DNA of 64,000 nucleotides from positions 1-64,000 of the forward strand of contig CAYOBN010000017.1 of the NCBI GenBank assembly GCA_964402175.1, in the 5' to 3' direction. The stretch comes from JAWKUK01 sp964402175. Its GTDB lineage: Bacteria > Planctomycetota > UBA1135 > GCA-002686595. Both the position numbers and the translations under genes were made by a program. This document shows positions 43,369-52,441 of this stretch, one piece after another (within the stretch, counting starts at the first letter, position 1; every line of letters starts with the position of its first letter). Below the pieces are notes generated by a model. That model made no database searches. It had not been told where the DNA came from and saw nothing but the letters and a program-made list of their open reading frames with translations.

Positions 43369-44588
43369 ACGAACGCGCCGTCCCGCGCCGCGTCTGGTCC
43401 AGCGCTGGCTGGATGATCGCGGGACGGCTCTACGGCTCCGCGTGCACGATCACGCTGCTATGGATCGCCGCCCGCGCGCTGGATGGTGCCGCGTTCGGGC
43501 GCTTGACCTTCTGGTTGGCGGCGTTCCTCGTCCTGGACGCGGCGGTGGACCTGGGCCTCGGCGCCGTCGCTGTGCAGCGCACCGCCGCGCAGCCCGACGA
43601 CGTGCGCAGCGTCGTGCGCAGCGCGCGACGGGTCCGCGCGGTGACGGGTGCGTTGGGCTTCGCTGCGGTCTCGGGGTTCGTCTTCGCGAGCGGCGAGCCC
43701 GAGGCGCTCTGGATCGCCGCGGCGAGCCTCTATCCGCTCACCCACGCGCTGGAGGTGTCGACGCTCGCGTGGCGCAATACGCTGCGGTGGCGGACGCCGG
43801 TCGTGATTCGGGCCACCGCGGTGACGCTGAGCCTCTGCTTCGTGGGGCTGGCGGCAGCGTTCGAGCGCTCAGGGGCGGGGCCGTACCTGTGTGCGATCGC
43901 GCTCGGAAGTACGGTCGGAAATGTGCTGTTGCACACATTCGGCGCTCGCCACTTGCCGCCTGGCGCTGCGCCCGCCGCGCCCCTCGGCCCCCTGCTGCGC
44001 GCGGCGCTGCCCATGGGGCTCGCGGGGCTCGCGCAGCAGCTCTATTTCCACGTCGACAACGTCTTTGTGCGGTTCCACTGCGGCGAGGCCGCCGTCGGGC
44101 ACTACAACGTCGCCGTGCGGGTCATGTCCCTCGGCATCAGCGGCGCGGTCCTCGCCAGCAGCGCGGCGTTGCCCTGGCTCGTCCGCGCACATGCCCGCGG
44201 CGCGCTGCGCTCCTCGGCGCTGCGACTCGCGGCGCCGCTCGCGGCGCTCGGAGCGCTCTTCGCCGCCGTGTTGTGGCCGCTGCGCGCGCAGCTCCTCGGG
44301 CTGTTCGGCGCCGAGTTCCGCGGCGCGGAGGGCGCGCTCGCCTGGCTGGTCCTGGCGCTGGTCGCGATCCACATCGGCGCGCCGCTGCTCACCGCGGTCG
44401 TCGCTGCGGGGCGGACGCTGCACGTCGCGGGGATCGCCGTCGGTGGGCTCGCGTTGAACGTCGGGCTCAATACGTGGCTCGTACCCCTGCACGGCAGCAC
44501 CGGCGCCGCCGCAGCGACGCTCGCTACAGAGCTCGCCGTCGCCCTCGGCGCGCTCTGCGCTCTACCCCGCGAGGAGCAACGAACATGA
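43365..44588 (+). CDS. Polysaccharide flippase-like membrane protein
   Basis: The 407-residue protein starts at ATG 43365, overlapping the preceding stop. It has about twelve helices with the spacing of the Wzx/MurJ (MATE-like) family, including MIAGRLYGSACTITLLWIAA near the start, RVWSSAGWMIAG, and YFHVDNVFVRFHCG. Proteins of this type flip lipid-linked sugars across the inner membrane. It overlaps the GT4 gene downstream (ATGA), so the two probably cooperate in making one glycan. Sequence divergence prevents naming a specific flippase. Confidence 0.75.
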   Translation: MNERAVPRRVWSSAGWMIAGRLYGSACTITLLWIAARALDGAAFGRLTFWLAAFLVLDAAVDLGLGAVAVQRTAAQPDDVRSVVRSARRVRAVTGALGFAAVSGFVFASGEPEALWIAAASLYPLTHALEVSTLAWRNTLRWRTPVVIRATAVTLSLCFVGLAAAFERSGAGPYLCAIALGSTVGNVLLHTFGARHLPPGAAPAAPLGPLLRAALPMGLAGLAQQLYFHVDNVFVRFHCGEAAVGHYNVAVRVMSLGISGAVLASSAALPWLVRAHARGALRSSALRLAAPLAALGALFAAVLWPLRAQLLGLFGAEFRGAEGALAWLVLALVAIHIGAPLLTAVVAAGRTLHVAGIAVGGLALNVGLNTWLVPLHGSTGAAAATLATELAVALGALCALPREEQRT

Positions 44589-45727
44589 GCGCGCTCCATA
44601 TCGGCCTCGATGCGCGCCCCGCGCTCGTGAACCGCGAAGGGATCGGGCGCTACACACGGGAGCTCGTGCGTGCGCTGCTCGCGGTCGAGGGCTCGGAGAC
44701 GCTGCGCCTCTTCGGCGCCACGCTAGCGAGAGCGCGCGCGGACGAAACAGAGCTCGGCCTGCCCCATCCGCGCGCTCGGCTCGTACGTTGGCGACTGCCG
44801 TCGAAGCTGGTCGCGCGGGGACTCGCGGTGACACGGCTCGGTGTCGATGACCTCATCGGCGGCTGTGACCTCTTCCATCACACTCAGCCGAACGTGCTGC
44901 GAGTGCGGCGTGCGCTGGAGGTCTTGACCGTCTTCGACGCGCTCTTCGTCCCCGACGCCGAAGGTGGCACCCGCGCAGGCGGACCCGCGCCGGGTTGGGT
45001 CGAACCCGAGACGGCGAAGCGCATGACAGCGACCCTGCGCAGCGCCGTGCAGCGCGCGGACCTGGTACTGACGGGCTGTCACTGGGTTGCGCAGGACCTG
45101 GTCGAGGCGCTGGGCGCGGACCCTTCGCGGACGCGGATCACGCCGCTGGGCTGTGATCACCTGCCGCTTTTGAATCGGCGCACACCAGCGCGACCGTTTG
45201 TATTGACCGTGGCTCGGGTCGATCCCCGCAAGAACCACCTCGGGGTCCTGCGGGCGTTCGAAGCGCTCGTCGGAGAGGGCCGCGACCTGAACTGGGTCAT
45301 CGCGGGGCCGTACGGCTGGCGCTGCGAGGAGGTCGTCGCCGCGATCGAGGCCTCCCCGGCCCGCCATCGGATCGAGTGGCGGCGCGCGGTCAGCGAGCGC
45401 GAGCTCGCTGAGCTCTACGCCGAAGCAGCGCTGTTCCTCTGGCCGAGCTACGCCGAGGGATACGGCCTGCCCCCGCTCGAAGCGATGCGCGCGGGCGTGC
45501 CGGTGGTGGCCTCGAACCGCACGTCGCTCCCCGAAGTGCTGGGTTCGGGGGCGGTGCTGGTCGATCCCGATGACGGCGCGGCTCTGCTGGCAGCGGCGCG
45601 GGAGCTGCTGGACGATCCCGCGGCCCGGGACGCTGCGATCCAGCGCGGGCTGTCCCACGCCGCGACGCTGACCTGGGCGCGCTGCGCGCGAGAGACCCTC
45701 GCGGCGTACCGCGCGCTCTCGGGTTGA
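44585..45727 (+). CDS. Family 4 glycosyltransferase
   Basis: The 380-residue protein starts at ATG 44585 behind a good GAGGAG ribosome-binding site. It has the GT4 fold features: GLDARPALVNREGIGRYT at the N-terminus, FVLTVARVDPRKNHLG at the start of the second Rossmann domain, and the donor-binding EGYGLPPLEAMRAGVPVV near 295-315. GT4 enzymes transfer a sugar from a nucleotide donor in the cytoplasm. It is coupled to the flippase gene by an ATGA overlap. The most likely role is adding sugars to a lipid-linked surface glycan. Confidence 0.93.
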   Translation: MSALHIGLDARPALVNREGIGRYTRELVRALLAVEGSETLRLFGATLARARADETELGLPHPRARLVRWRLPSKLVARGLAVTRLGVDDLIGGCDLFHHTQPNVLRVRRALEVLTVFDALFVPDAEGGTRAGGPAPGWVEPETAKRMTATLRSAVQRADLVLTGCHWVAQDLVEALGADPSRTRITPLGCDHLPLLNRRTPARPFVLTVARVDPRKNHLGVLRAFEALVGEGRDLNWVIAGPYGWRCEEVVAAIEASPARHRIEWRRAVSERELAELYAEAALFLWPSYAEGYGLPPLEAMRAGVPVVASNRTSLPEVLGSGAVLVDPDDGAALLAAARELLDDPAARDAAIQRGLSHAATLTWARCARETLAAYRALSG

Positions 45728-45816
45728 CACACGGGGTGACAGCGCGAGAGATCCCGCTTCGAGCCCCGGCCCGGTGACGCTCAGGATCGGCGAGTCGCGG
45801 CGTCGATCGCATTCGC

Positions 45817-48189
45817 GTGGAGCCGTCCCCCCGAGCTCGAGAGCGCTTCCTCACGACGCTGCTTACACGCCCAGGCGCGCACGCAGATCGCGGCGCATTT
45901 CGCGCGCGGCAGATCGAGGCGATGCTGCGCCTCACGCCGATGTCGATGGCGAGCAACGTCGCCAACGCGCTGGCAGTCGTCGGCTTCCTCTGGACCGAGG
46001 TAGCGACCGCACCATTGCTCGCTTGGTCGCTCGCGCTTCTGGCCTTCGTCGGTCTGGGTACGTCGGGCTGGGCGCGCACACGTAATCGCCCACCGCGCAC
46101 GACGGCGTCACCGCGCGCTGTATGGCGCGCCGCCTTTCACGCAGCGATCCTGGCGTTGACGTGGGGCCTTGTCCCCGCGATGTGGCTGCCGGAGGTGGGG
46201 CGTGAATCGCAGCTCTTTCTCGGTGTCGTGACGACGGGCCTGATCTGCGCGGGCAGCTTTGCGCTCTCGAGCGTCCCGATCGCCGGCACCGCGTGGGTCG
46301 CGATCCTGGGGGGTGCCGGCGCGATCGCCCTGGGACGTTCGGATCTGCCGACCGCGCCATGGATGCTGTCGGTCCTGCTCGGTTACTGCGCGATGGTGGT
46401 GTTTGCGATCTGGTCGATCGCCAGCACGCTGGAGGCGCGCCTCGTGGCGGAGGCCCAAGCGGATCGCCAGAACGAGGTCATCGGCCTGCTGCTGCGCGAC
46501 TTCGAGGACACGACGTCCGACCTCCTCTGGGAGCTCGATCACCGCGGGCGCTTCACCCACGTCTCACCGCGCCTCGCTGCCGCGCTCGACTTACCGGAGC
46601 GCCTCTTCGTGCGCTACGAAGCCGAACGCCTCCTGGCGCGCCGTGTCCCCAAGGACGAAGAGAGTCAGCGGCTCTGGCGTGTCCTGCAGAAGCGGCTCGC
46701 GACGGGTGAGCCGTTCCGCGACCTCATCGTCTCGCTCCAGACGAGCGACGGCGCGCGTTGGTGGTCGCTGAGCGCCCGCACGGTCCAGAACTCCGAGGGT
46801 CGGCGCTTCGGCTGGCGTGGGGTCGCGGCGGACATCACCGACAAACACCTCGCGCTGTGCCGCCTGAAGTGGCTCGCCCACAACGATGCACTGACGGGCC
46901 TCGTCAACCGGACCGAGTTCCGTGAGCTCCTGCGCGCGCTGCTGTTCCAAGGCGGGGAGAAACCCCCGTCGTTTGCGATCCTCGCGCTCGACCTCGACGG
47001 CTTCAAACAAGTCAACGACTCGCGTGGACACGCCGCCGGCGACCTCCTGCTGCAGTCCTTCGGCCGCCGACTCCTTGCAGCGACGCGTAAGTCGGACACG
47101 GTCGCGCGCCTCGGCGGCGACGAGTTCGCCATCTTGCTACGCGGACCGTTCCTTGGTGGCGAGCTACGTACCGTCGTCGAACGGGTCGCGGGCCAGATTC
47201 TGGCCCCGGAGAGCGAGAGCTTCGAAGGCCTGCGGGTCCGGACCAGTATCGGCGTGGCCGTTGCGCCGGACGACGGTACGGACGTCGACACGCTGATGAA
47301 CCACGCGGACATCGCGCTCTATGCCGCAAAACACTCCGGCGGCAGCCGCGTGCAGTTCTTCCACTTGGGGATGGCCGAGAAAGAGCGCCGCCGGGCGGCT
47401 CTCGAGCGTGGGCTGCGCGGCGCCGTCGAGCGTGACGAGTTTCACCTCGTGTATCAGCCGCAGATCTCGCTCGAAGACTGGCGCCTCGTCGGCTTCGAGG
47501 CGCTGTTGCGCTGGACGAACCCCGACCTCGGAGTGGTCTCGCCGGCAGAGTTCGTACCAGTGGCCGAAGAAGCTGGCCTCATGCAGGAGATCGGTGCCTG
47601 GGTCCTGCGCGAAGCGTGTAATGAAGCTGCGCGGTGGCCCGAGGACCTGCGTGTCTCGATCAACGTCGCAGCCCCCCAGCTCTCGGCGCGCGGCTTCGTC
47701 GAGCTCGTCTTGGAGGCGACCTCCGCGCTCTCGCCGCGGCGTGTCGAACTGGAAGTGACGGAGTCGGCGCTGATCGATGATACCGCTGCGGCTGTCGCGC
47801 GCCTCAACGCGTTGCGCAGCATGGGTTACCACCTCGCGCTGGACGACTTCGGCACCGGTTACTCCGCGCTGGGTTACCTGCGCCACTTCGCCTTCGACAC
47901 GCTGAAGATCGATCGGAGCTTCGTGCGAGACATCGTCCAGGACGAAGAGGCGCAGGTGATCCTGGAGACGATCCTAGCGATGTCACGCGCCCTGGGGATG
48001 GTGACGGTCGCAGAGGGCGTGGAGACGACTCAGGAAGCGGATCTGCTGCGAGGTAAGGGCTGCGCTCTGCTGCAGGGTTACCTCGTTGCGCGGCCGCTCG
48101 GTGCGGCGGTGGTCCCAGACTTCATCGAACGCTGGCAGACCGAACGCATGCGCTTCATCCGCTCGAGCGCGCTACAAGACGCAGCGTGA
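45817..48189 (+). CDS. Dual diguanylate cyclase/phosphodiesterase with membrane sensor and PAS domain
   Basis: The 790-residue protein starts with GTG 45817. It has about five membrane helices (45-205) as sensor, then a PAS-type domain (about 230-345, DLLWELDHRGRFTHVSPRL) and a GGDEF domain with intact RLGGDEF (433-437) and an I-site (RKSD five residues before GGDEF). The EAL domain is also intact: FEALLRW (561-563), ELEVTESALI, LDDFGTGYSAL, LKIDRSFV, VAEGVETT and LLQGYL. It can in principle both make and degrade cyclic di-GMP, with feedback through the I-site. A TTGACA at 45724-45729 lies upstream but has no good -10. It is the only c-di-GMP gene in the window. Confidence 0.95.
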   Translation: MEPSPRARERFLTTLLTRPGAHADRGAFRARQIEAMLRLTPMSMASNVANALAVVGFLWTEVATAPLLAWSLALLAFVGLGTSGWARTRNRPPRTTASPRAVWRAAFHAAILALTWGLVPAMWLPEVGRESQLFLGVVTTGLICAGSFALSSVPIAGTAWVAILGGAGAIALGRSDLPTAPWMLSVLLGYCAMVVFAIWSIASTLEARLVAEAQADRQNEVIGLLLRDFEDTTSDLLWELDHRGRFTHVSPRLAAALDLPERLFVRYEAERLLARRVPKDEESQRLWRVLQKRLATGEPFRDLIVSLQTSDGARWWSLSARTVQNSEGRRFGWRGVAADITDKHLALCRLKWLAHNDALTGLVNRTEFRELLRALLFQGGEKPPSFAILALDLDGFKQVNDSRGHAAGDLLLQSFGRRLLAATRKSDTVARLGGDEFAILLRGPFLGGELRTVVERVAGQILAPESESFEGLRVRTSIGVAVAPDDGTDVDTLMNHADIALYAAKHSGGSRVQFFHLGMAEKERRRAALERGLRGAVERDEFHLVYQPQISLEDWRLVGFEALLRWTNPDLGVVSPAEFVPVAEEAGLMQEIGAWVLREACNEAARWPEDLRVSINVAAPQLSARGFVELVLEATSALSPRRVELEVTESALIDDTAAAVARLNALRSMGYHLALDDFGTGYSALGYLRHFAFDTLKIDRSFVRDIVQDEEAQVILETILAMSRALGMVTVAEGVETTQEADLLRGKGCALLQGYLVARPLGAAVVPDFIERWQTERMRFIRSSALQDAA

Positions 48190-48198
48190 GCGACCGCG

Positions 48199-48534
48199 TC
48201 AGAACCCGAGCCCCTCGGGTAAGTCGCTTCCGCCGCCTTCACCGTTCTCGTCCGCGAAGCCCTGCACACGTTGACTGGGCTCCCAGACGTGCAGCGTCTT
48301 TGCGACCGCGCGCAAGACCTCTTCGTCCAGGTCCCTTTCGAGGTCGTCCAGCGTCGCATCACCTTCGCCGCGGGCGCGCTTCGCCAGGTTCGTGTCCACC
48401 AGGGTGAGGATGCGATCCCGTACGTCCTTCGGCGAGACGAGCGCGCGCTCGACAAGGGGCAGGAGCGCAGATGCGTCACCAGGTACGAGGCCATGCCTGG
48501 CGCAGAGGCGTTCGAGGAGTCGGTTCGCGTCCAT
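48199..48534 (-). CDS. Small hypothetical protein with helical and acidic C-terminus
   Basis: The 111-residue product starts at ATG 48534 (MDANRLLERLCARHGLVPGD); a GTG 13 codons upstream is possible. It is helical and acidic in the middle (DATLDDLERDLDEEVLRAVA) and ends in a Gly/Glu-rich tail, GEGGGSDLPEGLGF. No signal peptide or membrane helix is visible, so it is probably cytoplasmic. It is convergent with the GGDEF-EAL gene, separated by 9 bases. Family not recognised; the composition and codon pattern look like real coding sequence. Confidence 0.55.
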   Translation of the reverse strand: MDANRLLERLCARHGLVPGDASALLPLVERALVSPKDVRDRILTLVDTNLAKRARGEGDATLDDLERDLDEEVLRAVAKTLHVWEPSQRVQGFADENGEGGGSDLPEGLGF

Positions 48535-48780
48535 GGGATTTCGGGGGGAGACCTCCAACGTTACCTCGCTCACAACCGCTCGGCGTCGCGCGCAGGCGAG
48601 TTGTGCGGCCTGCTCCGCAGTGACCCGAATCGCGCCGTGGCCAAGGAATCTGCATCTGGGATCAAGGCGACCCTCGGCGTGCGACGACCGAAGACGCAGG
48701 GCGGGCGCCTACCGCGCCGCGTTGTCGCCCCCGTTGCCTGCTCCTCTCCTCTCACCCCGGCCCCTGACGGCCTCCCAGTC

Positions 48781-49425
48781 ATGTCGATCGGTACCAGCCA
48801 CGTCCTCCTCACCGCTTCGGGCATCGCGCTCGGCATCATCGTGTCCGCGTTTGCGCAGGACACCGCCGAACAGTCCCAAGCCGGGACGGCAGTCAAGATG
48901 GAGCTCGAAGAGGTCGTCCAGGCCTCGGGCCTCGTGCTCGAAGGTCGCGTCGTCAGCGGTCAGAGCGCGACCTCACCCGAAGGATCGATCTACACCGACT
49001 GGCAGATCGCCGTCGACCGCACCTGGTGGGGTGAAGACGCGCCGACGCAGACCGTGCGGCTCCCAGGCGGCGCGCTGGCCGACGGCCGTGCGACGCTCGT
49101 CCCGGGTATGCCGAGCCTCGTGCCCGGCGAGGAGGTCGTCCTGATGCTGAGCGAGCCGAGCCCCGACGGCATGCGCGTCCCGACGGGCTTGACGCAAGGC
49201 AAGTACCGCATCGTGGCCGACAAAGAGGGCTCGAAGCGCGCGGTCCGCACCGGACAGAACGTGACGCTGGCTTCGACGGCTGGCACACTCGGTGACAGGG
49301 ACGGACTCGCGGTGCTCGACTACGCCGAGCTCGTTTCGAAGCTCGAAGCCGCGACCCAAGCGAAGCGCGCGACGACACCGCCGCCGCGCGCGACGAATAC
49401 AGACCAGCCCGACGAGGAGCGCTGA
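48781..49425 (+). CDS. Secreted protein preceding the matrixin gene
   Basis: The 214-residue protein has a signal peptide (about 1-25, ending IIVSAFAQD). A single domain follows with features I associate with proteins encoded next to matrixin-type proteases: LEGRVVSGQSATSPEGSIYT, VRLPGGALADGR, PGMPSLVPGEEVVLMLSEP and GLTQGKYRIV. The fold looks like a small beta-barrel. The matrixin starts 2 bases after its stop, so they are co-transcribed and coupled; it may be a chaperone, propeptide-like inhibitor or carrier of the protease. The tail (PPPRATNTDQPDEER) is disordered. Confidence 0.7.
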   Translation: MSIGTSHVLLTASGIALGIIVSAFAQDTAEQSQAGTAVKMELEEVVQASGLVLEGRVVSGQSATSPEGSIYTDWQIAVDRTWWGEDAPTQTVRLPGGALADGRATLVPGMPSLVPGEEVVLMLSEPSPDGMRVPTGLTQGKYRIVADKEGSKRAVRTGQNVTLASTAGTLGDRDGLAVLDYAELVSKLEAATQAKRATTPPPRATNTDQPDEER

Positions 49426-49427
49426 AC

Positions 49428-51662
49428 GTGACCGGCCGTCCCCGCCATCCCGTTCTCTGGTTCCTCGGCGCCGCGGTCACCGCGGCGACCCTGAGCGCAC
49501 ACGTGCGGCTCCTGTACCCCACGACAGGCGCCGCGCTCTACTGGTCGAACCCGTCGAACGTGACGCTCGTCCTGCAATCGGATGGCTCGGACGACATCAA
49601 CGACGGCAGTGAAGCGACAGCGCTGCGCAGCGCCATGGCGGCCTGGAACGGCGTCACGGGCGCGAACCTGCAGCTCGTCGAGAACGCTGCTTCAGGCCAA
49701 CGCGCGCGCCGCGATTGGGCTTCGACGGACATCCATCTCGTCCTGTTCGACGAGGATAACGACTCGGGTTATTTCCCCGGGTCGTCCGGGATCGTCGCTC
49801 TGACGCCGATCACGTTCTACACCAACGGCCGCATCATCGACGCGGACGTGCTCTTCAACGGCAAGAACTTCGGGTTCACGACGCGCGGTCAGGTCGGCCG
49901 CTTCGACATCCAGGACGTGGCCACCCACGAGCTCGGGCACCTCGTCGGCCTGGACCACTCGGGCTGCGCCGGAGCCACGATGTATCCCTACGTGGACACG
50001 TCGGTGATCCTGCACCGCAGCCTCTCACTCGACGACATCCGGGGCGTCCGCCACATGTACCCGAGCGCCAGCTACGGGCAGATCATGGGCACGCTCCTGC
50101 ACGAAGGCACCTCGAACGTCGTCGCCGGAGCGCACGTCGTGGCGCTGGACATGCAAGGCCGCCTCGCGGGTGCGACGCTCTCGAACAGCTCGGGCAACTT
50201 CGCGCTGCAAGCGCTCGATACGGGGCGCTATACGGTCTACGCCGACGCGCTCGACTTCCCGGTCAGCGTCAGCAATCTGGGCGGCGGCCAGACCGTCGAT
50301 ACGAGCTTCGGTTCGACCGTCCTCGGGACGATCGACGTCGTTGCGGGTTCGACCGCGACCCTCGGCTCGGTCGAGGTCCTCCCCGATGTCGCCGTCAGCC
50401 TCGGGCGGATCGCCGACGACTACCCGCTGCGAGCGATCTCCGGCCAGACCGTCGCGCGGCTCGTGCGCGGTGCGGAGCTGGTTTCGGGTTCGACATTGAC
50501 CGCGAGCGATCCCTCGATCACCGTCACGCCGACGGCGTGGTTCGGCACTTCGGTCCAGTTCGACGTCACCGTGCAGAGCGGCGCGGCCCTCGGCCATGCG
50601 GACCTGATCGTGACGTCTCCGTCGGGCGACGTCGACATCCTCACTGCCGCACTGGAGATCACGCCGCCGAACCCCGAGGTCCTGTCGGTGACCCCCGCCG
50701 ACGGTGAGCCGGTCGGTGGCACGTTCGTCACCGTGACGGGCACGAACTTCCGCCCCGGGCTGCGTGTGGTCATCGGCGATCGGATCTACGTCGAGGGCGC
50801 GCCCGGGGGTGCGACGCTCGTCGATCCCACGACGCTGACGCTCACCACCGCGGCGACGATCGGCGGCGAGCACGACGTCGTCGTGATCGACCCGTCGGGG
50901 GTCGAGGGGCGCGCGGTCGACAGCTTCACGGTGCTGGCTGCACCGGCGATCGCGACGCTCTTCCCGTCGGTCGGCTCGGCCGCCGGTGGCACCGAAGTGA
51001 TCCTCACGGGGTCGAACTTCGTCACCGGAGCGCTCGTCACGATCGACGGTATCGCCCAGCCGAACGTGCGCGTGGACTCACCGACGCAGATGACGATCTT
51101 CACCGCGCCGGGCGTGGTCGGTGGTCCGTACATCGTCGAAGTCACGAACCCAGGCGGCGCATCGGCGACGGCGGCGTTCGCCTACGTCGGCAAGGCGGAC
51201 CCGGTCCTCACGTACGTGACCCCGGATCGCGGCAGCCCCGAGGGCGGCCAGACGATCACCCTGATGGGCACGGGCTTCAGCGCCGAGACACAGGTCGTCT
51301 TCGGCGCACACCCGAAGACCGGCGTCGGCGGGACCGCAGCCGCGTCGGTCGAGCTCGAGAGCAGCACGACCCTGCGGGTGCGCACGCCGGCGTCCTCTTC
51401 GACGGTCGCGTCGGTGCTCGTGCGCGACGCGGAGACCGGACAGGCCTCGATCCTCGCCTCCGGGTTCCAGTACGAGCACGAACCCGAGATCCCGAGCCTC
51501 GACAAGTTCGGCGCGTGTGGGGCGGTCGACCCGGCCCATCTGGGTCCGCCGACGGCCCGCAAGGTCTTCGCCGGGGCGGGCTGGATCCTCGTCGCGCTCG
51601 CGGCAGCGGCGCTGCAGCGGCGCGCGGCGCTGCGCCGCTCAGCGTATCCTGCGGCGGTATGA
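49428..51662 (+). CDS. Matrixin-type (M10) metalloprotease with IPT/TIG domains
   Basis: The 744-residue protein starts with GTG 49428. It has an N-terminal hydrophobic segment, then a metzincin domain with the complete zinc motif HELGHLVGLDH (167-177: His167, Glu168, His171, His177) and a Met-turn at Met185. About residues 215-330 form a carboxypeptidase-regulatory-like sandwich. Three IPT/TIG modules follow (about 415-660: VTPADGEPVGGTFVTVTGTN, LFPSVGSAAGGTEVILTGSN, VTPDRGSPEGGQTITLMGTG), and the C-terminus ends with a membrane helix and basic tail (about 720-738). It is probably a cell-surface protease. It is coupled to the exonuclease gene by ATGA. Confidence 0.9.
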   Translation: MTGRPRHPVLWFLGAAVTAATLSAHVRLLYPTTGAALYWSNPSNVTLVLQSDGSDDINDGSEATALRSAMAAWNGVTGANLQLVENAASGQRARRDWASTDIHLVLFDEDNDSGYFPGSSGIVALTPITFYTNGRIIDADVLFNGKNFGFTTRGQVGRFDIQDVATHELGHLVGLDHSGCAGATMYPYVDTSVILHRSLSLDDIRGVRHMYPSASYGQIMGTLLHEGTSNVVAGAHVVALDMQGRLAGATLSNSSGNFALQALDTGRYTVYADALDFPVSVSNLGGGQTVDTSFGSTVLGTIDVVAGSTATLGSVEVLPDVAVSLGRIADDYPLRAISGQTVARLVRGAELVSGSTLTASDPSITVTPTAWFGTSVQFDVTVQSGAALGHADLIVTSPSGDVDILTAALEITPPNPEVLSVTPADGEPVGGTFVTVTGTNFRPGLRVVIGDRIYVEGAPGGATLVDPTTLTLTTAATIGGEHDVVVIDPSGVEGRAVDSFTVLAAPAIATLFPSVGSAAGGTEVILTGSNFVTGALVTIDGIAQPNVRVDSPTQMTIFTAPGVVGGPYIVEVTNPGGASATAAFAYVGKADPVLTYVTPDRGSPEGGQTITLMGTGFSAETQVVFGAHPKTGVGGTAAASVELESSTTLRVRTPASSSTVASVLVRDAETGQASILASGFQYEHEPEIPSLDKFGACGAVDPAHLGPPTARKVFAGAGWILVALAAAALQRRAALRRSAYPAAV

Positions 51663-52411
51663 GCGCCACGCCTCCGCAGGGTTACACCCTCGTCTACGAC
51701 ATCGAAGTCGCTGGCTACGCCTGGGAGGAGGTCGACGAGATCACTCGCGGCTACCTCCTCGCGCGCGAGAAGGACCCTGAGCGGCGCGACGGTGTCCCCG
51801 ACCGCACCGCGCTCTTCCCCGGGCTCGGGCGGGTCGTCGCCATCGGCATCTGGCTCGTCGAAGCGGACCGCGGGCTGCTCCTGCTCGAAGGCGACCCCGC
51901 GGACGACGGTGAGCCCGACGAACACGACTGGGCGAAGGTGCCGCGCTCGAAGCTCTTCCGCGGCGACGAGCGCGCGCTGCTCGAGAAGTTCTGGTCGGTG
52001 GTTTCGACCGCGAACAAAGCCTTCAAGCTGCCGCGGCTCGTGACCTACAACGGGCGCTCGTACGACGGGCCGACGCTCATGATCCGCTCTGCGCAGCTCG
52101 GTGTGAGCGCGCGGCGCGACCTCGTGGGATACCGCTACGACATCTCCGAGCACTGCGATCTCATGGACGTCTTCGACTTCCACGGGTCGCGCTGGCCGAG
52201 CTATTCCCTCGACTACTGGTGCCGCAGGTTCGACATCGAGTCACCGAAGGGCTCGATCGACGGCAGCCAAGTCAGCCGCGCGTACCGCGAAGGGCGCATC
52301 GAGGACATCGGCGAGTACTGCCTGCGCGACGTGCGCGCGACAGCGGAGCTCTACCGGCGCCTCGAGCAGACGCTGCTGCCGCTCTTCAAAGGCGGGCCGC
52401 GCCGGACCTGA
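51659..52411 (+). CDS. Predicted 3'-5' exonuclease of the PolB exonuclease-like family
   Basis: The 250-residue protein starts at ATG 51659, overlapping the matrixin stop (ATGA). It has the DEDDy layout: YDIEVAGY near the N-terminus (Asp and Glu), LVTYNGRSYDGPTL in the middle, and YCLRDVRATAELYRRL near the end. This matches proteins annotated as predicted 3'-5' exonuclease related to the exonuclease domain of PolB. No polymerase domain is attached. The presence of a DNA- or RNA-processing nuclease in an operon with a secreted protease is unexpected; there is no signal peptide, so it is cytoplasmic. Confidence 0.85.
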   Translation: MSATPPQGYTLVYDIEVAGYAWEEVDEITRGYLLAREKDPERRDGVPDRTALFPGLGRVVAIGIWLVEADRGLLLLEGDPADDGEPDEHDWAKVPRSKLFRGDERALLEKFWSVVSTANKAFKLPRLVTYNGRSYDGPTLMIRSAQLGVSARRDLVGYRYDISEHCDLMDVFDFHGSRWPSYSLDYWCRRFDIESPKGSIDGSQVSRAYREGRIEDIGEYCLRDVRATAELYRRLEQTLLPLFKGGPRRT

Positions 52412-52441
52412 GGTCCGGCGCAGCGCGCTCCAGACGTCACG

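Noticed and set aside
45724..45752. TTGACA with a 17-base spacer and AGAGAT as a promoter of the GGDEF-EAL gene
   Set aside because: The TTGACA overlaps the end of the GT gene, and the -10 matches at only three of six positions.
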